Assembly (NCBI GenBank): GCA_016741915.1
Contig: JACVCS010000027.1
Span: forward strand, 1-42,598
Origin: Phycisphaerales bacterium
GTDB lineage: Bacteria; Planctomycetota; Phycisphaerae; Phycisphaerales; UBA1924
Direction of reading: 5' to 3'
Length of the DNA: 42,598 nt
This document shows positions 1 to 9,020 of this stretch, in pieces; within the stretch, counting starts at the first letter, position 1; each line of letters begins with the position of its first letter. The notes under the pieces were generated by a model. It made no database searches and was not told the origin of the DNA. It was given only the letters and a program-made list of their open reading frames with translations. Made by a program: the position numbers and the translations under genes.

Positions 1-2
1 TT

Positions 3-3000
3 TTCGGGACGGAGGAGTTCTGGGGCGGTGCGGTGAATCCGCTCAACACGGAGTTCACGTTCACGCTGAACGCGGGGTATCAGGTTGCGCGGATGCGGTT
101 CAAGGCGCAGGTGCGGGTGGAGAATGTGCCGGACAACTTTGCGGCGGATCTGGGGGCGCTCGTGACGCCTCCTGGGCGTGAACCGGTGTTTGTGAAGTTG
201 TTGCCTGATACGACGCAGGCGCCGGGTTCGGTGTTGCAGACGGATATTCTGCGGGTGTTGCCGGGCGGGCCTTATCCGTCGGGCGGGACGTGGACGGTGA
301 AGCTGATCGATGTGTTTGCGCAGGACTTGACGGGGCAGGCGGTGGAGCAGACGGTCAGCGGGCTGGAGATCACGGCGGAGGACCCGACGTTTGCCGAGCC
401 TGCGGGGACGGTGAACCTGGGGGCGATCACGCAGAGCACGCAGGTGAGCGGAACGATGGGGGCGTTCGAGGTGAAGTGGTACAAGTTCAGCACCGAGCGG
501 GTGGACTCGGCGGACAATCAGTATCTGGACATCGTGACGGCGGCGAGCAGCTCGGACAACCTGATGCTGCTGGTGTGTGATAAGGACGGGTTCCCGATCG
601 ACTATGACACGTTCAAGGGCGCGGGCAGCCGGGGGCTGCTGTCGTTCGGTGTCGGTGGAGGGGCGACGAACTCGGGGATCGGTACGGCGGTGGGGACTTC
701 GGACCTGTACGCGGGGACGTATTACGTGGGCGTGTGTCGCCAGCCGGCGATTGAGAACACGTACAACCCGATCAACAACGAGCTGAACCCGTTCAACCTG
801 TTCCCGTTTGTGGATGGGCCCGCGTCGAGCTTTACGCTGAACTTTGTCAAGGGCGTGTCGGCGGTGGAGGTCCCGACGGTGCAGGAGACCTTCACGCTGG
901 CGCAGCCGATGGTGACGCGGAGCGTGAGCCTGTCGGCGAACGAGGTGAAGTGGTACGTGATCGATACGACGGGGACGGATGTGTCGGCGGAGAACGGGCG
1001 GTTCGTAGATATCAACGTGACAAGCCCGGATATCGACTTCCCGAGCGTTTCGCTGTTTGACGCGCAGGGGCGGCTGGTGAAGTTCGGGCAGGGGACGACG
1101 CTTTCGGGTGCTGCGTACGACACGATGTCGATGGGCATCGGCAGCGGCGCGGCGCTGGGGACGTTCTTTGAAGTTGACCTCATCGGTGGCGGCAGTGAGC
1201 GTGCGCTGGGCTCGACGGGGTTCTCTGGAGCGCTGGCGGGCGGGGTGTATTACCTCGCGGTGGGCAACTCGTTCCAGGGGCAGCCGCGGGATGGCTTCCG
1301 GGTGTATGCGGACCCGGAGGAGCCGGCGAGCGGCGGGCAGATTGATCTGAAGATCAGCAGTGGGACGCGGTTGGCGACTGCGCCGGCTTCGACGAACCTC
1401 GGCGTGATCAACGGCACGGTGAGCGCGTCGACGACGCTGGGCAGTGCGCAGGCGCGGTGGTACCGGTTTGATGTGCCGGAGAATGTCAGCGGGTTGAACG
1501 GGAAGTACCTTGATCTGCGGACCACCGGCGCGGCGCGGAACACGTATCTGGCGGTCTTCGACTCGGCGGGGAATGTCATCGCCAGCGACGACAATGACGG
1601 GTTTGAGGCCAACGCGTGGATCAGCTTTGGGGTTGGTGAGAACAACGCGCTGGGTGATGACGGGCGCGTGGGTGGGCGTGACGGCACCATCAACGCGGGG
1701 ACGTACTACGTGGCGGTGATGCCCGGCGCGTCGAACCAGGGGCGCGGGTTTGCGACCGCGGCGTTTGATGATGGCGAAAGCGACACGACGACGCTGGTGA
1801 TCTCGCGCGGGGCGCGCACGGCGACGGCGGTGGTGGGGGCCGAGGACTTGGGCACGGCGAACTCGAACGTGATCAGCACGAGCGTGGCGGTTGCGAGCGA
1901 TGCGGTGAAATGGACGCGGTTCACGCTGGCGAACCCGGTGACGCAAGCGAACGGCCGGTATCTGGAACTGGTGCTTTCGACGCTGGATACGCAGCCGGGC
2001 GCGCACGCGTCGGTTGGGATTTATGACGCGAGCGGTGCGCTGCGGGCGATTGTGAATCCGCTGAGCGAAACATCGTCGCGGCGGACGTTTGGGGCCGGGC
2101 CTTCGTTCACGGTTGCGACGGGGCAGCCTTTGTGGTTTGACGAGCGCGTGGACCTGCCCGCGGGTGAGTATTTCATGGGGATCGCGCCGCGGAACTTTGG
2201 CTTCGCGCCGCTCTTTGAGGTGATCCCGTTCGACTTTGACACGGGCGGGGCGGTATCGATCCTCATCAGCGAGGGTCAGCGGCTGGCGATTGCGCAGCCG
2301 ACGAGCACGGTTGAGCTGGGCACGCTGACCGGCGGGACGAAGACGGTCAGCAGCGTACTGAGCGATCGGCTTGTGTCGTGGTACCGCTTCACGACGGATC
2401 GTGAGATCAGCCCCGCGAGCGGGTATTGGCTGGATATCGATGCGGCGGGGAGCTCGGCGGATGGGTTCGGACGCAATGTCGAGGCGCTGGCGATCTATAC
2501 CAGCGACGGGCGGCTGATCACGCGGCAGGGGTTCAACAGCTTCACGTTCAAACCCGGGTTGTCGTTCGGCGCGAAGTCGCCGCTGCGGCGAATGGATGGC
2601 ACGCCGGGCGAGCGTGATGTGGCGATGGGGCAGGATGGTGTGCTGCCGGCGGGTGAGTACGTGATCGGGATCGCGCAGCTCGGGATCTTCTTTGAGGACG
2701 GGTTCCAGGCGCGGCAGCGTGTGGCGATCGACGAGGGTGGGCGGCTGACGCTCAACCTGCGGTCGAATCTGCCCTCGGCGTCGTGCAACCCGGCGGATAT
2801 TGCGTGCGATGATGGTGTGCCGCTGGGTGTGAACCCGGTGTGTACGAACAGCAGTACGGGGCCGAACGAAGGGGACTACAACGCGTTCTTCAGCGCGGAG
2901 GGGTTCTTCTTCCAGGCTTCGCAAGGTGTGTCGGCGGTCGGGTCGTTCTGTGATGTGGCGTGCGATGACGGCACGCCCAAGAGCGAAGCGCCGGGGTGCA

Positions 3001-3068
3001 CGAACAACGGCGTGAACGAGGGCGATTACAACGCGTTCTTCAATGCGTTGTTCCTGCCGTGCGTTTGA
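3..3068 (+). CDS. Secreted beta-repeat protein with duplicated dockerin-like C-terminus (5' partial)
   Basis: The reading frame is open to the left edge, so the start is missing; the GTG at 33 is only the first in-frame start codon in view. The first ~120 residues resemble a P-type beta-sandwich (short W/F-rich strands, then a GGTWTVKL strand). Five related repeats follow at roughly residues 125-265, 285-420, 455-590, 605-745 and 755-910. Each opens with LGxI-like residues, reaches a (V)KWYRF-type strand, and ends in a G-T-Y-Y-V-A/G-V strand, as in pre-peptidase-C / DVUA0089-like extracellular beta domains. The last ~90 residues hold two similar Cys-rich segments, each with (D)xACDDG and later NEGDYNAFF, resembling a duplicated calcium-binding dockerin-like module. 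It is probably exported and surface-attached or assembled. No catalytic domain is visible in the part seen. Confident as a gene; function unknown. Confidence 0.85.
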   Translation, partial: FGTEEFWGGAVNPLNTEFTFTLNAGYQVARMRFKAQVRVENVPDNFAADLGALVTPPGREPVFVKLLPDTTQAPGSVLQTDILRVLPGGPYPSGGTWTVKLIDVFAQDLTGQAVEQTVSGLEITAEDPTFAEPAGTVNLGAITQSTQVSGTMGAFEVKWYKFSTERVDSADNQYLDIVTAASSSDNLMLLVCDKDGFPIDYDTFKGAGSRGLLSFGVGGGATNSGIGTAVGTSDLYAGTYYVGVCRQPAIENTYNPINNELNPFNLFPFVDGPASSFTLNFVKGVSAVEVPTVQETFTLAQPMVTRSVSLSANEVKWYVIDTTGTDVSAENGRFVDINVTSPDIDFPSVSLFDAQGRLVKFGQGTTLSGAAYDTMSMGIGSGAALGTFFEVDLIGGGSERALGSTGFSGALAGGVYYLAVGNSFQGQPRDGFRVYADPEEPASGGQIDLKISSGTRLATAPASTNLGVINGTVSASTTLGSAQARWYRFDVPENVSGLNGKYLDLRTTGAARNTYLAVFDSAGNVIASDDNDGFEANAWISFGVGENNALGDDGRVGGRDGTINAGTYYVAVMPGASNQGRGFATAAFDDGESDTTTLVISRGARTATAVVGAEDLGTANSNVISTSVAVASDAVKWTRFTLANPVTQANGRYLELVLSTLDTQPGAHASVGIYDASGALRAIVNPLSETSSRRTFGAGPSFTVATGQPLWFDERVDLPAGEYFMGIAPRNFGFAPLFEVIPFDFDTGGAVSILISEGQRLAIAQPTSTVELGTLTGGTKTVSSVLSDRLVSWYRFTTDREISPASGYWLDIDAAGSSADGFGRNVEALAIYTSDGRLITRQGFNSFTFKPGLSFGAKSPLRRMDGTPGERDVAMGQDGVLPAGEYVIGIAQLGIFFEDGFQARQRVAIDEGGRLTLNLRSNLPSASCNPADIACDDGVPLGVNPVCTNSSTGPNEGDYNAFFSAEGFFFQASQGVSAVGSFCDVACDDGTPKSEAPGCTNNGVNEGDYNAFFNALFLPCV

Positions 3069-3130
3069 GTGGGCGGATGACGCAGATCTCTTTGACCCCG
3101 GTCGCGTGAACTGGGGAAGCAACAGCGAAG

Positions 3131-3164
3131 CGCCGGACGGTGTACCCCCGCACATCGTCCGGCG
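3131..3164 (+). terminator. Stem-loop downstream of the secreted repeat protein
   Basis: A perfect 9-bp stem (CGCCGGACG / CGTCCGGCG) encloses a 16-base loop, 63 bases after the stop codon at 3068. There is no T-tract, so it is either a Rho-aided terminator or an mRNA 3'-end stabiliser. Confidence 0.4.
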
Positions 3165-3211
3165 TTGTCGCGTTCGGGGGGGTGGGGGAATTTCACAAAG
3201 AGGTCGCAGAG

Positions 3212-3265
3212 TTCGCAGAGGAAGAAGGCGTTGCGGAGGAAGAAGACGTCGCAGAGGAAGGCGGA
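3212..3265. repeat. Purine-rich imperfect tandem repeat, about 18 bp unit
   Basis: Three adjacent units, 3212-3230, 3231-3248 and 3249-3265, share the core TCGCAGAGGAAGAAGGCG with a few substitutions. A weaker GAGGAAG pattern continues to about 3288. It resembles the degenerate GCAGAGG-type intergenic repeats seen in many large bacterial genomes; that comparison is from memory. Confidence 0.55.
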
Positions 3266-3363
3266 GGAAAACCGAGGAAGACGGAGGGGGGGATAGAGGT
3301 GCTTTGATCGAGCTCTCAGAAGTGGTGTTGATTTGTTGGAGCCGATCGGGGCGAAGATGTTGG

Positions 3364-3394
3364 TGAAAAGAAAACGGCTCCGTGTGGAGCCGTT
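3364..3394 (-). terminator. Rho-independent terminator of the TSCPD gene
   Basis: On the minus strand, 9 bp of AACGGCTCC pair with GGAGCCGTT around a 4-base loop, followed by a TTTTCTTTTC tract. It lies 37 bases past the stop codon at 3431, the right place and orientation to end that transcript. Confidence 0.8.
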
Positions 3395-3430
3395 GGTTGG
3401 AGGTTGAAGTTGGATTTGGAGGAGGATTGT

Positions 3431-3793
3431 TCAGCGGGCGCGTTGCTGGGAGAAGTGGAGGTCGAGGAAGCGGGCGACGTAGTCGACGACGCTGAGGGCT
3501 TCGGGGATTTCGGGGTTGGTGGTGTGGCCCATGGGTTCGAAGCGCATGCCCTTGAAGCGGACGACGGCTTCGTCGACGGTGAGGCCGTATTGGAGGGCGA
3601 GGGAGAAGGCGCGGCAGAAGGCCTGGCACATGCCGGAGATCATGGAGCCTTCTTTGCTCATTTTGATGAAGATCTCACCGGGGCGGCCGTCGGCGTGGAG
3701 GCCGATGGTGAGGTAGCCCTCGAAGCCGTCGATGGTGAACTTGTGGGTGAGGCTGCTGCGGGTGGCGGGGAGGACTTGCCGGGTGGAGAGCAT
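3431..3793 (-). CDS. Stand-alone TSCPD-domain protein (NrdJ C-terminal module, NrdJb-like)
   Basis: The protein has 120 residues from the ATG at 3793. The open frame extends further upstream, but that part is low-complexity and Pro-rich with no homology I recognise. The core matches the C-terminal domain of adenosylcobalamin-dependent (class II) ribonucleotide reductase: a GFEGYLTIGLHADGRPGEIF strand pair, then KEGSMISGMCQAFC, then SLALQYGLTVDEAV, then RFEPMGHTTNPEIPEA. In most NrdJ proteins this module is fused to the catalytic barrel; in some bacteria it is a separate subunit. The catalytic subunit is not in this window. The expected helper role in ribonucleotide reduction is inferred from the family. 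No strong ribosome binding site precedes the ATG, so the start is moderately certain. Confidence 0.85.
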   Translation of the reverse strand: MLSTRQVLPATRSSLTHKFTIDGFEGYLTIGLHADGRPGEIFIKMSKEGSMISGMCQAFCRAFSLALQYGLTVDEAVVRFKGMRFEPMGHTTNPEIPEALSVVDYVARFLDLHFSQQRAR

Positions 3794-4013
3794 GGGTGGT
3801 CTCGGTGGAACGGTTCGGATTGGATTGAGAGGGGCCTTGGGGCCCCGTCGAAGGCATGATATCGGACCTTGGTTGCGGAACCCTTCAGTTTGATGGGGAA
3901 TGAGGCAGAATGCCCGGGACGGGTGGGGCGATATACTTCTGGTCGGGTGGAGGAGGGCGGGTATGCTGGGGGGTGAGGGTGGGGGATGGGTGATTGGTTG
4001 AGCAGTTCGCAGC

Positions 4014-4397
4014 ATGAGCGCATCGGTCCAACGCGTTGAGAGCCACACCCGGGTTGCCCTGGGGTCGGTGGCGTTGTTGTTGATCGTGGCGATGGCGTTC
4101 AGTGCGGGGCCGGGGCTTGGGCTTCGGCAGGAGGCGATGGCCTTTGGCGAGCTGTTGCGTGCGGAGCAGGGCTCGCGCGTGGCGGCGACGGTGAGCCGGG
4201 TGGTGCAGGGGTTGGAGCAGCGTCGCCAGCGGGAGAAGCCCGGGGTTGACGCGCGGGTGGTGGCTTTGGGTTGGGTGGGGGAGTTGGGGACCGGTGGGGG
4301 CGCGGATCGTGGGGTTGGTCGGGGTGAGGCGTTTGGGCTTGGGGTGATGCGGGATGCGGGGTTGTTGTCGCTGCCGCCGCCGGTGGTTGTTGGCTAA
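4014..4397 (+). CDS. Small membrane-anchored protein of unknown function
   Basis: This 127-residue frame begins with a short basic stretch and a hydrophobic segment at about residues 15-35 (VALGSVALLLIVAMAF), typical of an uncleaved signal anchor or signal peptide. A soluble part follows with a possible helix at 40-75 (LLRAEQGSRVAATVSRVVQG) and a Gly-rich tail. I recognise no family. It lies 290 bases before secA on the same strand with no obvious ribosome binding site. The opposite-strand frame here is Pro/Ala-rich and looks like a shadow. Possible but unproven gene. Confidence 0.5.
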   Translation: MSASVQRVESHTRVALGSVALLLIVAMAFSAGPGLGLRQEAMAFGELLRAEQGSRVAATVSRVVQGLEQRRQREKPGVDARVVALGWVGELGTGGGADRGVGRGEAFGLGVMRDAGLLSLPPPVVVG

Positions 4398-4686
4398 GCG
4401 GTTGTTCGTCGATACGGGCCAAATGTGTGCGTGCGCGAATGCGTGCGTGCGTGCTTTGGCGGGCTGGGGGCGTGTCGGCGGGGCTTGAGAGTTCTTTTAC
4501 GCTCTATTCAGCGGCACTTTGAACTGAAACGAAGAAGGTTGCTCGTCGGAGACGAACGCTTCGGGCTCGGGCTTGCCGGGCACGGGTTGATCCCGTTTGT
4601 GGGCGTTTGGCTGTCGAAGGCGGGCTGATTGAAACGCACTCTCGGCGTGGGCATTGGTTGCCCGGCGCGTGAGTCAGAAGGCACCT

Positions 4687-7600
4687 ATGTCGAAGCAAGA
4701 TATCCCCATCATCGGCCCGATCCTCAACCGCATCATCGGCACGCGCAACGACCGGTTTGTGAAGAAGTACCTGCAGAAAGCGGCGTCGATCAATGCGCTT
4801 GAGCCGCAGATGCGGAAGCTGACGGACGAGCAGTTGCGGGGGAAGGTGACGGAGCTTCGGGGGCGGATCGACAAGGGTGAGTCGGCGATGGACCTGATGG
4901 TCGACGCGTTCGCGGTTGCGCGCGAGGCGATGGACCGCGGGGTGGGGATTCGGAAGATCTTTGATCCGGAGCGGAAGTTTGACCCCAGCGTGCTGCCGGC
5001 GGAAGCGCGGGCGCTGTACGACGAGACGAAGGCGAAGATGGACGCGACGGAACCCGCGGAGCCGGTTGGGCCTTGGCTGGGCAATGAAGCGCCGATTCCC
5101 GGGTGGCAGCAGGTGGACATTCCCCCGGCGTTGTACGACGCGGTGCGGGCGATTTATCCGGAGAGCCGCCCGCCGTTCCGTGCTCGGCCGTTCGATGTGC
5201 AGTTGATCGGCGCGATGGTTTTGTACCAGGGTCGCATCAGCGAGATGAAGACGGGCGAGGGTAAGACGATCGTGGCGCCGCTGGCGACGTACCTGGCGTG
5301 CATCGAGCGGATGAAGGTGCACGTGGTGACGGTGAACGATTATCTGGTGCAGCGTGACCGCGACTGGACGTTCCCGTTCTTCCGCGCGTTGGGCCTGACG
5401 GTGGGTGCGATCCACCCGCAGCATCAGCAGCCGGAGGACATGAAGCGGCAGATGTACCGCTGCGACGTGGTGTACGGCACCACGGCGGAGTTCGGGTTCG
5501 ACTATCTGCGCGACAACATGAAGCGGAGCGTCGAGCTGCAGGTGCAGAAGCGGCGCGACTTTGCGATCGTTGACGAGGTGGACAGCGTGCTGATCGACGA
5601 GGCGCGTACGCCGCTGATTATCTCGGGGCAGGCGACAGAGCACCGTCCGCGGTACGAGATGGCGGACCAGCTTGCGCGGCACCTGGTGGGGAAGCAGCGG
5701 CCTTGGCAGCAGGCGGACGACGAGGTTGAGCAGTGCAAGAAACTGATCAAGGGGATCGAGGGTGATATCCGCAACGCGCGCGACAAGGCGAAGTTGCCGG
5801 CGTTGCAGGCGCGGATCAAGACGGAGCGTGATCGCCTGCCGCAGCTTGAGGCGGTGCGGGCGAAGTTCACGCAGTATTATGAGGTGCACCAGGAGCGGAA
5901 GCAGGTGCACCTGACGCACAAGGGCGTTGAGGAAGCTCAGAAGACGGCGAAGATCGGGTCGTTCTACGTTGGCGAGAACATGGATGTGCCGCACCTGCTG
6001 GAGCAGGCGCTGCGGGCGCACGTCGTGTATCAGAAGGACAAGGACTACATCGTTGCGCCGTCGGAGAATCCGCAGACGGGGCGTGTTGAGCCCAGCGTGA
6101 TCATCGTGGACGTTTCGACGGGCCGCCCGATGGTCGGGCGGCAGTGGTCGGACGGTCTGCACCAGGCGGTCGAGTGCAAGGAAGCGGTGCCGATCAAGCT
6201 GGAGACGCAGACGGTGGCGACGATCACCGTTCAGAACTTCTTCAAGATGTACAAGCGTCTGGCGGGCATGACGGGCACGGCGGACACCGAGGCGCAGGAG
6301 TTCCACGACATCTACAAGCTGGACGTGGTGACGATCCCGACGAACAAGTCGGTGGCGCGTCGAGACTTCGACGACATCATCTTCCTGACCGAGAAGGACA
6401 AGTGGGAGCGGATCGTCGAGGAGATCAAGAACTTCCACGACCTGGGCAGGCCCGTGCTGGTGGGGACTACGAGCGTTGAGAAGAGCGAGATGCTCTCGGA
6501 GATGCTGACGAAGAAGCACGGGATCAAGCACGAGGTGCTGAACGCGAAGCCGGAGAACATCGAGCGTGAGAGCCACATCGTTGAGAACGCGGGCCAGCTT
6601 GGCTCGGTGATGATCGCGACGAACATGGCCGGCCGTGGTACGGACATCAAGCTGGGCAAGCTTTCGCGTGAGGCGCTGCTGGAGCACTGGTTGCGGCGCG
6701 GGATCTGTCCGCGCGAGGTGAACACGCAGACGGGCGAGGTGGCGCTGCGCGAGGCGATCTATCGCAAGATGGGCCCGGCGGAGTTGAACCTGCCCAAGCG
6801 CGAGGTTGAGTCGATGAACTTCGAGCAGCTCGAATCGAAGCTGCTGAAGAAGTGGGCAGCCGGGAACACGTGGCTGACCGACCGCGACATCGAGCGGATG
6901 AGCAACGAGCGTCTCCGCGACGAACTGGACCGCAACGGGCGGTTCCTGCTGCACAGGGCGCGGTGGTTCGAGTCGATCGAGGACCTGGGCGGTCTGCACG
7001 TCATCGGCACCGAGCGGCACGAGAGCCGGCGCATTGACAATCAGCTCCGCGGCCGGTCGGGGCGTCAGGGTGACAAGGGCAGCAGCCGGTTCTTCATCAG
7101 CCTGCAGGACGACCTGATGAAGTACTTCGGGGGTGAGAGTGTGGGCAAGATGCTCTCCCGCATCGGCATGAAGGAGGGCGACGCGATCGAGAATCCGATG
7201 CTCAGCAAGAGCGTGGAACGCGCCCAGCGCAAGGTCGAAGAGTTGCACTTCCAGCGGCGGAAGAACATCCTTGAGATGGACGAGGTGATGGAGCACCAGC
7301 GGCGCGGGTTCTACGGCCTGCGTCAGCGCGTGCTGGAAGGGCGCGAGCTTCGGGCGCTGTTCTTTGAGTACATCGGTGCCGCGGTGAGCGAGTCGGTCAA
7401 CGACTACCTCGCGAAGGACTATCCGCAGCGGTGCATCGCGGAGTTTGCGAAGAACCAAGCCGAGTGCACGGTGCTGCCCAACAGCCTGCGCGGGCTTGAT
7501 CAGCGTGAGACGGAAGAGGTGATCCGCCAGACTGCACGCGAGGATTGGCGGAACAACATCGCCATCACGCTTGGCGAGTACCTGAACACCGACATCGGCG

Positions 7601-8862
7601 AGGACATCGACGGCGACGGTGCCGGTGCTCGCGAGCACCTCGACGCGCCGGCGCTCTCACGCTGGGCGCAGGAACGATTCGGCGTGGAGATCGCGCCGGA
7701 GGAGCTCAGCGCGTTGGCGAAGGAGGGGCGTCGGGCGCTGCAGGATCGGCTGTTTGAAGCCGCGGATAAGAAGATCGAAGCGCTGGACCTGGTGGGGATC
7801 GGTAAGTACTTCGAGCCGAACTACGGCGCTGTGGAACTGAGCAAGTGGGTCGAGAACAAGTTCGGCTTCGAGGTGAAGACCAGCGAGATCATCTCGGCGC
7901 AGCAGGAGAGCCTTGAGAAGGTCGACGCGTTGATCGTCGGCAAGGCGGAGAAGCTGTACGAGAAGCGTGAGATCGAGTTCCCCGTGGACTTCATGCTCGA
8001 GACGATGAAGGCCGGGCGGAGCCAGGGGATGCAGCAGGCGGTTGAACGCTTCCTGCGTGACGTGCGTGCGCGGTTCGGCTTGAAGTGGGAGGTCGCGGAA
8101 CTGCTGAAGAAGCATCCGATCGACGTGACGAAAGAGCTGCGGGCGGCGTCGGAGAAGTCGCTGAAGGAGAACCGAATCGAGGCGTGCCTTCGCGAGGCGA
8201 ACGGCAAGAAGACCTTCGACGAGTTGCAGGCGTATTTCAGGGAGACCTTCGAGGCGGAACTGCCCGAGCATGTCCGCTACCTCGAGGGTCAGGAGCGTGC
8301 CGACGCGGTACGGTCGGCGCTTGAGTCGCTCGTTCGAGGCGAACTGATCTTCTTCGAGCGGACGATCATGCTCAACGTGCTGGACCCGATGTGGCAGGAC
8401 CACCTGCACGCGATGGACCAGCTGCGCGACACGATCGGCTTCCGCGTGTATAGCCAGCAGGACCCGCGGATCGAGTACAAGCGTGAGGGCTCGCGGCTGT
8501 TCAATGAGATGATGAAGCTCGTGCGTGAGCGCGTGACGGATTACATCTTTAAAGTGGAGGTGAGGCCGCAGGTCGCGCCGCCGCAGCAGAGCGGGATGAT
8601 GATGGGCGGGCGCCCGAACGGGATGCCCGGCGGGATGAACGGCGCGGGGCCGATGATGGGCCGGCCTTCGATGATGGGCGCTGGCGGTGCGGGCGTGACG
8701 ACCCGCCCGACGGGCTCGGCACCGGGCGGTGGGGGCGGGGGTGGTGGTGGGGGCGATTCACCCTACTACAGCCCGCCGACGCCTCGGGCCTCGACGCAGG
8801 ATGCAGGGAATGCCGAACCGAACCAGAACGGAAATGGCGGTGGTGGCTCGACGATCGCGTGA
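4687..8862 (+). CDS. secA: Protein translocase ATPase SecA, enlarged form
   Basis: SecA drives preproteins through the SecYEG channel by ATP hydrolysis. The start is the ATG at 4687 (MSKQDIP), with AGAAGG just upstream; this gives 1391 residues against roughly 850-950 in most bacteria. Visible motifs are Walker A MKTGEGKT (187-194), DEVDSVLIDEARTP (296-309) and MAGRGTDIKLG (647-657) of the second ATPase half, then LRGRSGRQGD. Extra length is spread out. About 80 residues sit between REAMDRG and RPFDVQL (~87-166). A charged helical insert lies in the preprotein-binding domain (residues ~330-410), and a long helical expansion fills the C-terminal half. The tail has a run of ten glycines and lacks the CxCxSG...C(H/C) zinc motif. 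It appears monocistronic. Identity is certain; the roles of the inserts are unknown. Confidence 0.97.
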   Translation: MSKQDIPIIGPILNRIIGTRNDRFVKKYLQKAASINALEPQMRKLTDEQLRGKVTELRGRIDKGESAMDLMVDAFAVAREAMDRGVGIRKIFDPERKFDPSVLPAEARALYDETKAKMDATEPAEPVGPWLGNEAPIPGWQQVDIPPALYDAVRAIYPESRPPFRARPFDVQLIGAMVLYQGRISEMKTGEGKTIVAPLATYLACIERMKVHVVTVNDYLVQRDRDWTFPFFRALGLTVGAIHPQHQQPEDMKRQMYRCDVVYGTTAEFGFDYLRDNMKRSVELQVQKRRDFAIVDEVDSVLIDEARTPLIISGQATEHRPRYEMADQLARHLVGKQRPWQQADDEVEQCKKLIKGIEGDIRNARDKAKLPALQARIKTERDRLPQLEAVRAKFTQYYEVHQERKQVHLTHKGVEEAQKTAKIGSFYVGENMDVPHLLEQALRAHVVYQKDKDYIVAPSENPQTGRVEPSVIIVDVSTGRPMVGRQWSDGLHQAVECKEAVPIKLETQTVATITVQNFFKMYKRLAGMTGTADTEAQEFHDIYKLDVVTIPTNKSVARRDFDDIIFLTEKDKWERIVEEIKNFHDLGRPVLVGTTSVEKSEMLSEMLTKKHGIKHEVLNAKPENIERESHIVENAGQLGSVMIATNMAGRGTDIKLGKLSREALLEHWLRRGICPREVNTQTGEVALREAIYRKMGPAELNLPKREVESMNFEQLESKLLKKWAAGNTWLTDRDIERMSNERLRDELDRNGRFLLHRARWFESIEDLGGLHVIGTERHESRRIDNQLRGRSGRQGDKGSSRFFISLQDDLMKYFGGESVGKMLSRIGMKEGDAIENPMLSKSVERAQRKVEELHFQRRKNILEMDEVMEHQRRGFYGLRQRVLEGRELRALFFEYIGAAVSESVNDYLAKDYPQRCIAEFAKNQAECTVLPNSLRGLDQRETEEVIRQTAREDWRNNIAITLGEYLNTDIGEDIDGDGAGAREHLDAPALSRWAQERFGVEIAPEELSALAKEGRRALQDRLFEAADKKIEALDLVGIGKYFEPNYGAVELSKWVENKFGFEVKTSEIISAQQESLEKVDALIVGKAEKLYEKREIEFPVDFMLETMKAGRSQGMQQAVERFLRDVRARFGLKWEVAELLKKHPIDVTKELRAASEKSLKENRIEACLREANGKKTFDELQAYFRETFEAELPEHVRYLEGQERADAVRSALESLVRGELIFFERTIMLNVLDPMWQDHLHAMDQLRDTIGFRVYSQQDPRIEYKREGSRLFNEMMKLVRERVTDYIFKVEVRPQVAPPQQSGMMMGGRPNGMPGGMNGAGPMMGRPSMMGAGGAGVTTRPTGSAPGGGGGGGGGGDSPYYSPPTPRASTQDAGNAEPNQNGNGGGGSTIA

Positions 8863-9020
8863 TTGGTCGTTCGGCACTCGGCGGGGCAACCCGTGCGGGT
8901 TCGCTGCGTATGGCTGTGTGTCGCCCGTTCGGTTTGCGGGTACGCTGACGGTGCAGTCTCAGCGGGCGGCGTTGGTGGTTTGTGGTGACGGGGCGGTTTT
9001 TCACGCGGAGGTCGATTTCC

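Larger units (their letters stand above)
3069..3430. other. Intergenic gap between converging genes
   Basis: This 362-base gap holds a stem-loop (3131-3164), a purine-rich imperfect repeat (3212-3265) and a minus-strand terminator (3364-3394). Short open frames crossing it have repeat-driven composition and no recognisable protein, so I call no gene here. Confidence 0.6.

Noticed and set aside
4504..7638. A 1044-codon open frame on the minus strand across secA
   Set aside because: It is rich in Arg, His, Leu and Pro, has no recognisable motif, and lies wholly antisense to the conserved ATPase part of secA; high GC makes such shadows common.
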